64,000 nucleotides of DNA from Afifella pfennigii DSM 17143 (lineage in GTDB: Bacteria; Pseudomonadota; Alphaproteobacteria; Rhizobiales; Afifellaceae): assembly GCF_000688515.1 (NCBI RefSeq), contig NZ_JHZK01000009.1, positions 39,167 to 103,166 of the forward strand, read 5' to 3'. The position numbers and the translations under genes are program-made. Shown piece after piece: positions 18,834 through 26,512 of this stretch; positions within the stretch are counted from its first letter, which is position 1; each line of letters opens with the position of its first letter. The notes below the pieces were generated by a model, which was not told the origin of the DNA, ran no database searches, and saw nothing but the letters and a program-made list of their open reading frames with translations.

Positions 18834-19450
18834 TTCCGTCCCGCCCTGGCAAAGTCCTCGATGGCCGGTTCGATTTCGCCGTTGCGCGTGCGGATATAGC
18901 TTGCAAGATCGGCTTTTATCGTCGCCACCAGGCCGCGACCGTCTACGGAAAGATCGACCGCCGTCCAGCCGAGCGCCCCGCCGGGGCGCAATCGCCAGAC
19001 GAAGACGGCGGCCTTGGCGTTGTCCATCTGCGCCGTGACGCTGGCCCCGCCCTGCGTTTGGCGCACGCGGCGCACCACGGCTTCGCCCGCGATGCGATCG
19101 TCGAGAAGGTCAAGGCATTCGCCCGTCAGGCGCGTACCGATCGCCTCGGCCAGCTTGCCCTTCAGGCGGTTGCTGTAGACGTTCCAATCCTGACCGGCGC
19201 TCGCCTTCGCGATAGCGTTAAGGTCGAAGGTGTCGCCGACCAGCTTCGAGCAGGCGCTGCGCTGGGGCCCGCCGCTAGGCGCCTGGCGTGCCGCGGTAAG
19301 GCGCTCTTGGCTCTTGCTCACAAAGCTCTCAGGGTCCGCCGCGAGCGCCTGGCTGGAAAGCGCGATCATGAAGAAGGCGAGAAAGGCGACGAAGGGCGCA
19401 AGGCGTTCTTGCCGAGCCGGCAGAAGGTTGGTCGCGGAAGGATTGAGCAA
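18830..19450 (-). CDS. Periplasmic MlaC-like substrate-binding protein
   Basis: Exported protein of about 206 aa if translation starts at the TTG at 19450; that choice gives a signal peptide with the hydrophobic core FVAFLAFFMIALSS and cleavage after ALA. The frame is open to 19579 (ATG), but the extra 43 residues lie before the signal sequence. The mature part fits the MlaC/Ttg2D pattern: FDLNAIAKASAG, W..Y..RLKGKL, a stretch near 125-170 ending in W.AVDLSVDG, and a C-terminal helix. MlaC proteins carry phospholipid across the periplasm. Here the partner is an FtsX-type system, not MlaE. Assignment is by pattern. Confidence 0.6.
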   Translation of the reverse strand: MLNPSATNLLPARQERLAPFVAFLAFFMIALSSQALAADPESFVSKSQERLTAARQAPSGGPQRSACSKLVGDTFDLNAIAKASAGQDWNVYSNRLKGKLAEAIGTRLTGECLDLLDDRIAGEAVVRRVRQTQGGASVTAQMDNAKAAVFVWRLRPGGALGWTAVDLSVDGRGLVATIKADLASYIRTRNGEIEPAIEDFARAGRK

Positions 19451-19854
19451 GGGGATTTTCCGATTTGGGTCGAGCTGCAACAAATCAGCAGATAGGTTTC
19501 CGTTTCCGGCCGAAAAGCGTGCGCGTGGCGGCAAGTAGCATCCCCAACCTTCCTCCCGATACGTTGCGCTCAGGGGCATACACCACCGACACGCGGATGG
19601 CGACCATGCGCCCGGCCGGAAGGCATGGGCGACGCCAGAGCGGGTTCGCGATGTCCCGATAGGCAGGTTGAGCGCCTATCAGGCGCCGCTGCGATCGTAA
19701 ACGGAGATATCGTCGCCGGTATGGGCCCGCGGATTTGCTCGCAACCTTCCGGGGGGTCAGAGCGCACGGCGAGGAAGCCCGCGCCGAACTTATCCCCGGC
19801 CCTCTTCGCCCGTGTTTCATGTCTCCACGGACAACCTCGCCCGGCAGCACAGAG

Positions 19855-20913
19855 ATGACGAACAACACGGCCAATCTCAGTCTTCCTTACATCCTCGCCG
19901 CGCAGGCGCAGAAGCATGTCACCCACAACGAGGCGCTGCGCATCCTCGATAGTCTCATCCACCTTGCCGTCCTTGACCGCGACCTTGCCGAGCCGCCAGC
20001 CCTGCCTGCCGAAGGGGAGAGATATCTCGTCCCCGCCGGCGCCACGGGCGAGTGGGAGGCCAAGGCGGGCATGCTGGCGGCCTGGCAGGATGGCGCCTGG
20101 GCGTTTCTGACCCCGCGCCAGGGATGGCTGTGCTGGGTGACGGACGAGGCGACGCTTCTCGCCTTCGACGGGGCGAGCTGGGAGAGCGCGAACGGGCAGA
20201 TTGAGGCCCTGCCGATGCTCGGCATCAACGCCAGCGCCGATGCCACCAACCGGCTCGCCGTCAGCGCCGCGGCAACGCTCCTCAGCCACGAGGGCGACGA
20301 TCATCGCGTGGTGGTCAACAAGGCCCTGGCCGCCGACACGGCCTCTCTCGTCTTTCAAACCGGCTTCTCCGGCCGCGCCGAGATCGGACTTGCCGGCGAG
20401 GACGACTTCTCCTTCAAGGTCAGCGCCGATGGCACAAGCTTCCACCAGGGCATCGCCATCGCGGCCGCGAGCGGCCAGGTGAGCTTCCCGCAGGCGCCCA
20501 AATTCTCCGCCACGATCAATTACGACCAATATTGCGCCGCCGATGCCTGGACCAAGATCGGCGTCAACGTCGCCCAACACAACGATCAGCTGGCTTTCGA
20601 CGCGGCAACCAGCCGTTTCACCGCCCCGGCCGCCGGCTACTATCTCTTCGGCGGCAAATACCGCTTTAAGGCGAACGCCACGGTGCCTTCCACCATCCTG
20701 ACGGGCTTCGGCAAGAATGGCGCCGACCCCGCGACAGGCAGCGATAGTGCGGAGCAGCAGGGCCCGATCGCGAGCCTCGTCTCCACCGTGCAGCACCTCC
20801 AGCTCTACAGCCTGGCGCAGGGCGACACCATCGATCTGCGCGCCCGCATGAGCGGCTATGACGGCTATGCCGAGAGCGGCAGCGTCAGCTTCTGGGGCCA
20901 CCGCATCGCCTAG
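19855..20913 (+). CDS. Orphan DUF2793 phage/GTA fibre-like protein
   Basis: Protein of 352 aa from the ATG at 19855 (MTNNTANLSLPYI). Residues 1-120 match DUF2793: LPYILAAQAQKHVTHNEAL, then a ERYLV-P-GATGEW pattern and WLCWVTDEA. DUF2793 occurs in tail/spike proteins of phages and gene transfer agents. The C-terminal 130 residues look like a C1q/TNF-type jelly roll (FTAPAAGYYLFGGKYRF...). No other phage, capsid or GTA gene lies in the window, so this is an orphan. It is not preceded by a signal peptide. It could instead be a free-standing surface adhesin. Confidence 0.7.
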   Translation: MTNNTANLSLPYILAAQAQKHVTHNEALRILDSLIHLAVLDRDLAEPPALPAEGERYLVPAGATGEWEAKAGMLAAWQDGAWAFLTPRQGWLCWVTDEATLLAFDGASWESANGQIEALPMLGINASADATNRLAVSAAATLLSHEGDDHRVVVNKALAADTASLVFQTGFSGRAEIGLAGEDDFSFKVSADGTSFHQGIAIAAASGQVSFPQAPKFSATINYDQYCAADAWTKIGVNVAQHNDQLAFDAATSRFTAPAAGYYLFGGKYRFKANATVPSTILTGFGKNGADPATGSDSAEQQGPIASLVSTVQHLQLYSLAQGDTIDLRARMSGYDGYAESGSVSFWGHRIA

Positions 20914-20973
20914 GAGCGGCGTCAGAGGAGCAAGAAGGGAGGCGGCGATCGCGCCCCCGGACTCCTGGATACC

Positions 20974-22521
20974 TTACGGACCGAAGGTCTGATTGTACGC
21001 TCCAACCTGCGGCGAGCGGCGCAACAGCACGTCGAGGGACCTGAACATGTCCATCATGCGCTCTTCCGAAACGGGGCTTTCCACCACGACGACCAATTCC
21101 GGCTTGTTGGAGGAGGCGCGGACGAGCCCCCAGGTGCCATCCGGATTGCTGACGCGAATTCCATTCACGCGAACGATCTCCGCGATCGGCGCGCCGGCCA
21201 GCTCCTCGCCAGCGGCCTGACGCGTTTCAATCGCTCGCGCTAGCTGCTCGACCACCTCGTATTTGGCCTCATCCGGGCAATGGGGCGACATGGTCGGCGA
21301 GCTCCAGCTTTTCGGCAGAGCCCCATAAAGCTCCGATAGGGTAGCTCCCTCAGCTTCTGCCAGCATGTCGAGGACGGCGATCGCCGTCACCACTCCATCG
21401 TCATAGCCGAGGCCGATGGGGGGCGCGAAGAAGAAATGCCCGGACTTTTCGAAGCCCGCCAACGCCCCGAGCTCGCGCACGCGGCGCTTGATATGGCTGT
21501 GGCCGGTTTTCCAGTAGTCGGTCCTGGCGCCCGCTTGCTTGAGGATCGGATCCGTGGCGAAGAGGCCGGTCGACTTGACATCGACCACGAACCCCGCCGC
21601 TTCATGATGGCGGGACAGATGACGTGCGAGCATTAGACCGATCTTGTCGGCGTAGATCGGCTCTCCTTTTTCCGTCACGACGCCGCACCGATCCCCATCG
21701 CCATCGAAGCCGAAACCGATATCGGCTCCCGTGCGCACGACCTCCGAAGAAAGTGCGCGCAGCATGCGCAGATCTTCGGGGTTCGGGTTGTAGTTCGGGA
21801 AGGAATGATCGAGCTCGCAATCGAGCGGAAAAATCTCGCAGCCGAGCCGTTCCAGAATGGCCGGCACAAACGCCCCGGCCGTCCCGTTCCCACACGCAAC
21901 CACAGCCTTCAGCTTTCGGGTGAAACTTGGCCGGTCGGTGAGGGTCGCCGCGTACTGCGCCGGGAAATCGTCGACAAAGCGGTAGCTGCCGCCCTGAGCC
22001 GCCGAGAGCTTTTCCGTCAACACGATTTCTTTGAGTTCCAGCATGTCCTCTGGGCCGAAGGTGACGGGCGGGTCCATGCCCATCTTGACCCCTGTCCAAC
22101 CGTTCTCGTTATGCGAGGCGGTCACCATCGCCACACCGGGCACGCCGAGCTCGAACTGTGCGAAGTAGGCCATGGGAGAAAGAGCAAGGCCGATATCGTG
22201 AACGTTCCTCCCCGTCGCCAGCAGACCAAGCACCAGCGCGTGCTTCACAGGCATGGAATAGCTTCGGAAATCGTGACCCGTCACGACGTCGGAGATACCC
22301 CTTCGAGCGAGCAAAACGCCGAGACCGGCGCCTAACCTTTGCATACCGAGCAGGTTGATCTCGCTCCCCAGCAGCCAACGGGCGTCGTATTCGCGAAACC
22401 CCGTCGGCTTCACCAATGGCACCGTCTCGTATTCTGCGCTGTTCGGCGGAAGCCGATCCACGGGCCGCCGAAGCAGTGCCTCCCCGTTCGTCTCAGCGCC
22501 GAAGGATTTGGCTTCGCTCAC
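20974..22521 (-). CDS. manB: Phosphomannomutase/phosphoglucomutase (ManB/AlgC-like)
   Basis: Interconverts mannose-6-phosphate and mannose-1-phosphate through a phosphoserine intermediate, feeding GDP-mannose. The phosphoserine loop reads VTASHNENGWTG (S136 from the chosen start), the metal loop GFDGDGDRCG follows at about 265, the sugar loop is GFEKSGHFFF, and the phosphate loop near the C-terminus is RASSNKPEL. I chose the GTG at 22521, 7 bases after the manC stop; a TTG at 22563 would give a 35-nt overlap and 14 extra residues. It is the second gene of a manC-manB operon. Confidence 0.92.
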   Translation of the reverse strand: MSEAKSFGAETNGEALLRRPVDRLPPNSAEYETVPLVKPTGFREYDARWLLGSEINLLGMQRLGAGLGVLLARRGISDVVTGHDFRSYSMPVKHALVLGLLATGRNVHDIGLALSPMAYFAQFELGVPGVAMVTASHNENGWTGVKMGMDPPVTFGPEDMLELKEIVLTEKLSAAQGGSYRFVDDFPAQYAATLTDRPSFTRKLKAVVACGNGTAGAFVPAILERLGCEIFPLDCELDHSFPNYNPNPEDLRMLRALSSEVVRTGADIGFGFDGDGDRCGVVTEKGEPIYADKIGLMLARHLSRHHEAAGFVVDVKSTGLFATDPILKQAGARTDYWKTGHSHIKRRVRELGALAGFEKSGHFFFAPPIGLGYDDGVVTAIAVLDMLAEAEGATLSELYGALPKSWSSPTMSPHCPDEAKYEVVEQLARAIETRQAAGEELAGAPIAEIVRVNGIRVSNPDGTWGLVRASSNKPELVVVVESPVSEERMMDMFRSLDVLLRRSPQVGAYNQTFGP

Positions 22522-22528
22522 GATAGGC

Positions 22529-23944
22529 TCAGCTCCGATGGTAGGCGTCGTCGAAGCGCACAATGTCGTCCTCGCCTAGATAGTCGCCGCTCTGCACCTC
22601 GATGAGCACGAGGGGAAGGATGCCGACATTCTCCAGCCGGTGCTTCGCCCCGCAGGGGATATAGGTCGACTGATTGGTCGTCAGGATCAGCTCCTCATCG
22701 CCGTTGACGATCCTCGCCGTGCCGCTGACCACGACCCAGTGCTCTGCCCGGTGGTGGTGCAATTGCAGGCTCAGCCGGCCGCCTCGCTTCACCTCAAGAC
22801 GCTTGATCTTGAAGCGGTAGCCGGTCTCCAGGACGGTATAGCTGCCCCATGGCCGGTGCACCGTGCGATGAAGCCGCGCTTCCTCGCGCCCGCAGAGCTT
22901 CAGCGCATCGTAGAGCTGCTTGGTGTCCTGCGCCCGCTCGCGCCGCGTCACCAGGAGCGCGTCCGGTGAATCGACGATGACCAGATCCTCAACGCCCATG
23001 GTCGCGATGAGCCGCTCACTGCCGCGGATATAGCTCGTGCGCGTGTCGAGCGCCACGATATTGCCGAGGATACGATTGCCGTCCTTGTCCGGCGCGACGA
23101 GATCGGCCATGGCGTTCCATGAGCCGATATCGCTCCAGCCGATATCGCAGGGCACGACCGCAATCCCCTCGGCACGTTCCATCACCGCATAGTCGATCGA
23201 AATCTTCGGCGCGGCCTCAAAGCTGGTCGGGTCCAGATGCAGTTCGGCGAAGCCGTGCGGCTGCATCCGCGTTCCCTTCGCCAGAGCGGCCTGCGCAGCT
23301 TCCAGAACCTGGGGGCAATACGCCGTCAGGGCCGCTTCCATCGTCGCGGCTTGAAAGCAGAACATCCCTGAGTTCCAATAGAAGTTTCCCGCGGCCACAT
23401 AGCGCTCGGCGGTTTCCAGGTCGGGTTTCTCGATAAACCTGAGGACATGCTCGCCCCGCGCTTCGATGTAACCGAAGCCGGTCTCCGGGCGGGCCGGACG
23501 GATGCCGAAGGTCACCAGCTTCCCCTCGCCGGCGCGTGCGACGCCGCGCTCTATCGCCGCCAAGAAGCCGGCCATGTCGCTCACCATATGGTCGGCTGGC
23601 GCGACGCAGAGGATGGCGTCGGGGCCGTGGCTCTCCTTGACGTGGACGGTTGCAGCGGCGATCGCCGGCGCCGTGTCGCGCCCGGCCGGCTCAAGCAGAT
23701 AGGTGCGTTTCAGTCCGCCCTTCCCGCAGGCCGCATATTCCTCCTCCGTCACGAACAGGAGCTCGCGATTGGTGACGGTCAGAAGCTCGGCGCTTTCCGC
23801 GATCGCCGTCATACGGCGAAAGGCGTGCTGGATCAGCGAGATGCCGTCGGCATCCTTGATGAAAGGCTTCGGATAGGTGTCGCGCGATACCGGCCATAGC
23901 CGCGAGCCGGCGCCGCCACTCAAGATCACCGGGACAACAACCAC
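22529..23944 (-). CDS. manC: Mannose-1-P guanylyltransferase / mannose-6-P isomerase
   Basis: Bifunctional enzyme of 471 aa. The N-terminal GT-A-like domain makes GDP-mannose (VILSGGAGSRLWPVSR at 6-21, then YPKPFI; FIEKPDLETAE). The C-terminal cupin (about 350-460) isomerises fructose-6-phosphate and mannose-6-phosphate; its metal site is seen in LQLHHHRAEHWVVVSG. The length and order match AlgA/ManC/XanB. The start is a GTG at 23944. Together with ManB it supplies GDP-mannose, which the AlgD-like dehydrogenase at 38.7-40 kb could oxidise. Confidence 0.95.
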   Translation of the reverse strand: MVVVPVILSGGAGSRLWPVSRDTYPKPFIKDADGISLIQHAFRRMTAIAESAELLTVTNRELLFVTEEEYAACGKGGLKRTYLLEPAGRDTAPAIAAATVHVKESHGPDAILCVAPADHMVSDMAGFLAAIERGVARAGEGKLVTFGIRPARPETGFGYIEARGEHVLRFIEKPDLETAERYVAAGNFYWNSGMFCFQAATMEAALTAYCPQVLEAAQAALAKGTRMQPHGFAELHLDPTSFEAAPKISIDYAVMERAEGIAVVPCDIGWSDIGSWNAMADLVAPDKDGNRILGNIVALDTRTSYIRGSERLIATMGVEDLVIVDSPDALLVTRRERAQDTKQLYDALKLCGREEARLHRTVHRPWGSYTVLETGYRFKIKRLEVKRGGRLSLQLHHHRAEHWVVVSGTARIVNGDEELILTTNQSTYIPCGAKHRLENVGILPLVLIEVQSGDYLGEDDIVRFDDAYHRS

Positions 23945-24159
23945 CGCATCTTCCCCCGTGACAGCCGGCCCGCTCGACGAACCGCAACTCTATCCAACAA
24001 GGGACAGCCTTGGCTATAAGGCGTCCAGCTTCAAGGCACGCCATCGCCAGGCGCGGTGCATCGGCGGATGGCTGGCTTGATCGGCGCCGCAACCCCGTGG
24101 CACTCACACAGGCAACCCCGCGCCAAAACGCGTAAGACCGCTTTTCGGAACCATCCTCA

Positions 24160-25263
24160 ATGAGCCGTTTCGTCCATCTCGTGGCGGGAGCCCGACCGAA
24201 TTTCATGAAGGTCGCGCCGCTTTACCACCAGCTTGCCCGCGCCGACTGGTGTCGCCCGGTGCTGGTTCATACGGGACAGCACTATAGTTCGGAGATGTCG
24301 GAGACCTTCATCCGCGATCTCGACCTGCCGACACCGGACCACCAGCTCTCCATTGGCAGTGGCAGCCACGCCGAGCAGACGGCGCGATGCATGATCGCTT
24401 ACGAGAAACTATGCACCTTGACCGCACCGGACCTCGTGGTGGTTGTCGGAGACGTCAACTCGACGATGGCTTGCGCCCTTGCCGCCAAGAAGCTCGGATT
24501 GGACGTCGCGCATCTGGAAGCCGGATTGCGCAGCGGCGACCGGTCGATGCCGGAAGAGATCAACCGCCTTGTAACGGACGCTATCGCCGACCTGTTATGG
24601 ACACCCTCGCCTGACGCCGATGTCAATCTGCGCACAGAGGGTGTTTCGGAGAACCGTATCCACCGGGTCGGCAACATCATGATCGACGCCTACGAGTTGC
24701 TGCGCGACCGCATTGAAGCCGCCCCTGGCCCCTCGTCCCTCGGCCTGGCAGGCGAGGACTACGCCGTTGTCACGCTGCATCGTCCGTCCAATGTCGATAC
24801 GCAGACGAAATTGGAGGAACTCGTCTCGGCCGTAACGCAAACGGCCGAGCAAATTCGGCTGGTCTTTCCGCTGCATCCCCGCACCAGCGCGGCTCTGGAG
24901 CGCTTCGGCATGACCGCCGCACTCAAGCATCCACGTATCCACCTTCTGTCGCCGCTCGGCTATGTCGACTTCATGTCTCTTGTGCGCCGGGCTCGCCTGG
25001 TGATTACAGATTCCGGCGGGCTCCAGGAGGAGACGACGTATCTCGGCGTTCCCTGTCTCACCATCCGCAAAAATACAGAGCGACCAATCACCGTGACGGA
25101 AGGCACAAATCGGCTCATCGATGCAGCCGATCTGCCCGTGGCCGTCGCGCAATGCCTCGCCGACGAGGCGCCAGCGGCCCGCCGGCCGGAACTATGGGAC
25201 GGTCACACCGCTGAACGCGTAGCACGGAGCATTAGGGAATTCTTCACGGCGCGTAGCGCGTGA
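24160..25263 (+). CDS. wecB: Non-hydrolysing UDP-GlcNAc 2-epimerase (WecB-like)
   Basis: Interconverts UDP-GlcNAc and UDP-ManNAc. 367 aa with all family blocks: ARPNFMKVAPL near the N-terminus, GDVNSTMACALAAKKL (about 100), HLEAGLRSGDRSMPEEINR with the catalytic acids, LHPRT, and TDSGGLQEETTYLGVP near 285. It is a single gene between the divergent manC and a convergent methyltransferase. No WecC-type UDP-ManNAc dehydrogenase is seen in the window; the AlgD-like enzyme is a closer match to GDP-mannose dehydrogenase, so UDP-ManNAc may be used directly or oxidised by an enzyme outside. Confidence 0.94.
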   Translation: MSRFVHLVAGARPNFMKVAPLYHQLARADWCRPVLVHTGQHYSSEMSETFIRDLDLPTPDHQLSIGSGSHAEQTARCMIAYEKLCTLTAPDLVVVVGDVNSTMACALAAKKLGLDVAHLEAGLRSGDRSMPEEINRLVTDAIADLLWTPSPDADVNLRTEGVSENRIHRVGNIMIDAYELLRDRIEAAPGPSSLGLAGEDYAVVTLHRPSNVDTQTKLEELVSAVTQTAEQIRLVFPLHPRTSAALERFGMTAALKHPRIHLLSPLGYVDFMSLVRRARLVITDSGGLQEETTYLGVPCLTIRKNTERPITVTEGTNRLIDAADLPVAVAQCLADEAPAARRPELWDGHTAERVARSIREFFTARSA

Positions 25264-25287
25264 CGGCCCGGCCGCGGCGCCGCCTGG

Positions 25288-26115
25288 TCAGGCCGCCGGA
25301 GAGACTGGCGTTCTGCCATCGCGGAAGACGTACTCCGAACACGCCTCACCGGTCTTGATGTTCTCCAGCTGAAGCCCCGTCTCCTTCATTCGATCGATGA
25401 CGTCCTGATCGTAGACGAACTCCATGGGCCAACCGCCGAGCCAGTCGCGGATGTCGGTGAAAAGGCTCATGCCGCGCGTCATCCGGTGATGAACCATGCG
25501 CCAACCGAGATGAGGCAGACGCCATGGCCGGCGGTTGAGCATGTAGGTCCACACATACCAGGCCTCCATGCGACGGCGCTTGGTTTCGCTCGCCTGATTG
25601 TATTCCTGCTTGATACGCAGCCAGAAATCCGGATCGGGCTGCACGTCCGCCGCATAAAGCGCGATATAGAACGTGCCACCCTCGGCCACGCGCTTGCGCG
25701 CATTTTCGACCGCTTTCCAAACATCACCCGTGTGGTGGAGCACGCCCCAGGAATAAACGAGATCCCAGGTGCCGAGCGATGCCACATAGGCATCGTCGAG
25801 AACGTCGCCGCGCTCGATCGTCCAATTGTCTGGGCGACCGGCGAACTCCCACATCTTCTGCGTCGTCTCCACCGAATTCGGATCGTAGTCAAAGCTCCGA
25901 ACCTCAGCGGCGCCGGCCTGGAAGGCGGCGAGGGAATGGATTCCGCTGCCGCAACCGATGTCGAGAAAGCGCACACCTTCCAGATTGTCACGCTTCAGTA
26001 ACGACATCATATGCTTGGCGGCGATATCCACCCGTTCCTGTGAAAAGCTTTTCTTTGCGAAACGGGACCAGTTTTTTCCGAACTCGTACCGCATTTCAGA
26101 CGATTCAGTTGACAT
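25288..26115 (-). CDS. Class I SAM-dependent methyltransferase
   Basis: Cytosolic methyltransferase of 275 aa from the ATG at 26115, behind AGGAAG. SAM site FLDIGCGSGIHSLAA at about 60-75, acidic second-strand end FDYDPNS, and YSWGVLHHTG as the post-II motif. Its pattern resembles the methyltransferase at 47.4-48.3 kb, suggesting related sugar or lipid substrates. It is monocistronic, convergent with wecB, and followed upstream by a promoter-sized gap shared with the GT-C gene. The acceptor cannot be told from sequence. Confidence 0.82.
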   Translation of the reverse strand: MSTESSEMRYEFGKNWSRFAKKSFSQERVDIAAKHMMSLLKRDNLEGVRFLDIGCGSGIHSLAAFQAGAAEVRSFDYDPNSVETTQKMWEFAGRPDNWTIERGDVLDDAYVASLGTWDLVYSWGVLHHTGDVWKAVENARKRVAEGGTFYIALYAADVQPDPDFWLRIKQEYNQASETKRRRMEAWYVWTYMLNRRPWRLPHLGWRMVHHRMTRGMSLFTDIRDWLGGWPMEFVYDQDVIDRMKETGLQLENIKTGEACSEYVFRDGRTPVSPAA

Positions 26116-26512
26116 CTCGTCTTCCTGCATGAGGGGGAAGGGGGCAGGCACGTGCGACCGCGCTTTTGCCGCTGACTAGCCGGATCGTCAACATAGGATA
26201 GGCCGCTTGTCACGCCATCGAGCGATGATCATCCGCGGCCAGGCGGGTCACCCGTTGGTTCGCCGGCCACCTGAGCGAGTAGATTATGGCGAAAAATCGC
26301 GGATCGAGGCGAATTGGAGCTCCCATAAACCACCAAACGCTCTTTCTGTCCAACTAGCCCTAATCCGGCAAAATCCGCCGATTCGATGCTATTCTAGCCG
26401 ATAAATGTCGCGCCAGGGCTTCCCAGCGGTAGCGAAAGGGACGAACCAGCGCTTGCGGGCTTGATCGGTCAAGACGGTGCCACACACGGATGAAGGGTTC
26501 GCCCGGACGCTC
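26116..26512. promoter_or_regulatory. Gene-free divergent intergenic region (397 bp)
   Basis: No gene. It separates the minus-strand methyltransferase from the plus-strand GT-C gene and is more AT-rich than its neighbours, especially 26270-26410. It probably holds divergent promoters for the two flanks of the polysaccharide locus; no motif is strong enough to name. Confidence 0.4.

Noticed and set aside
19570..20901. 443-codon minus-strand frame over the DUF2793 gene
   Set aside because: Antisense to a gene with domain support; no pattern of its own.
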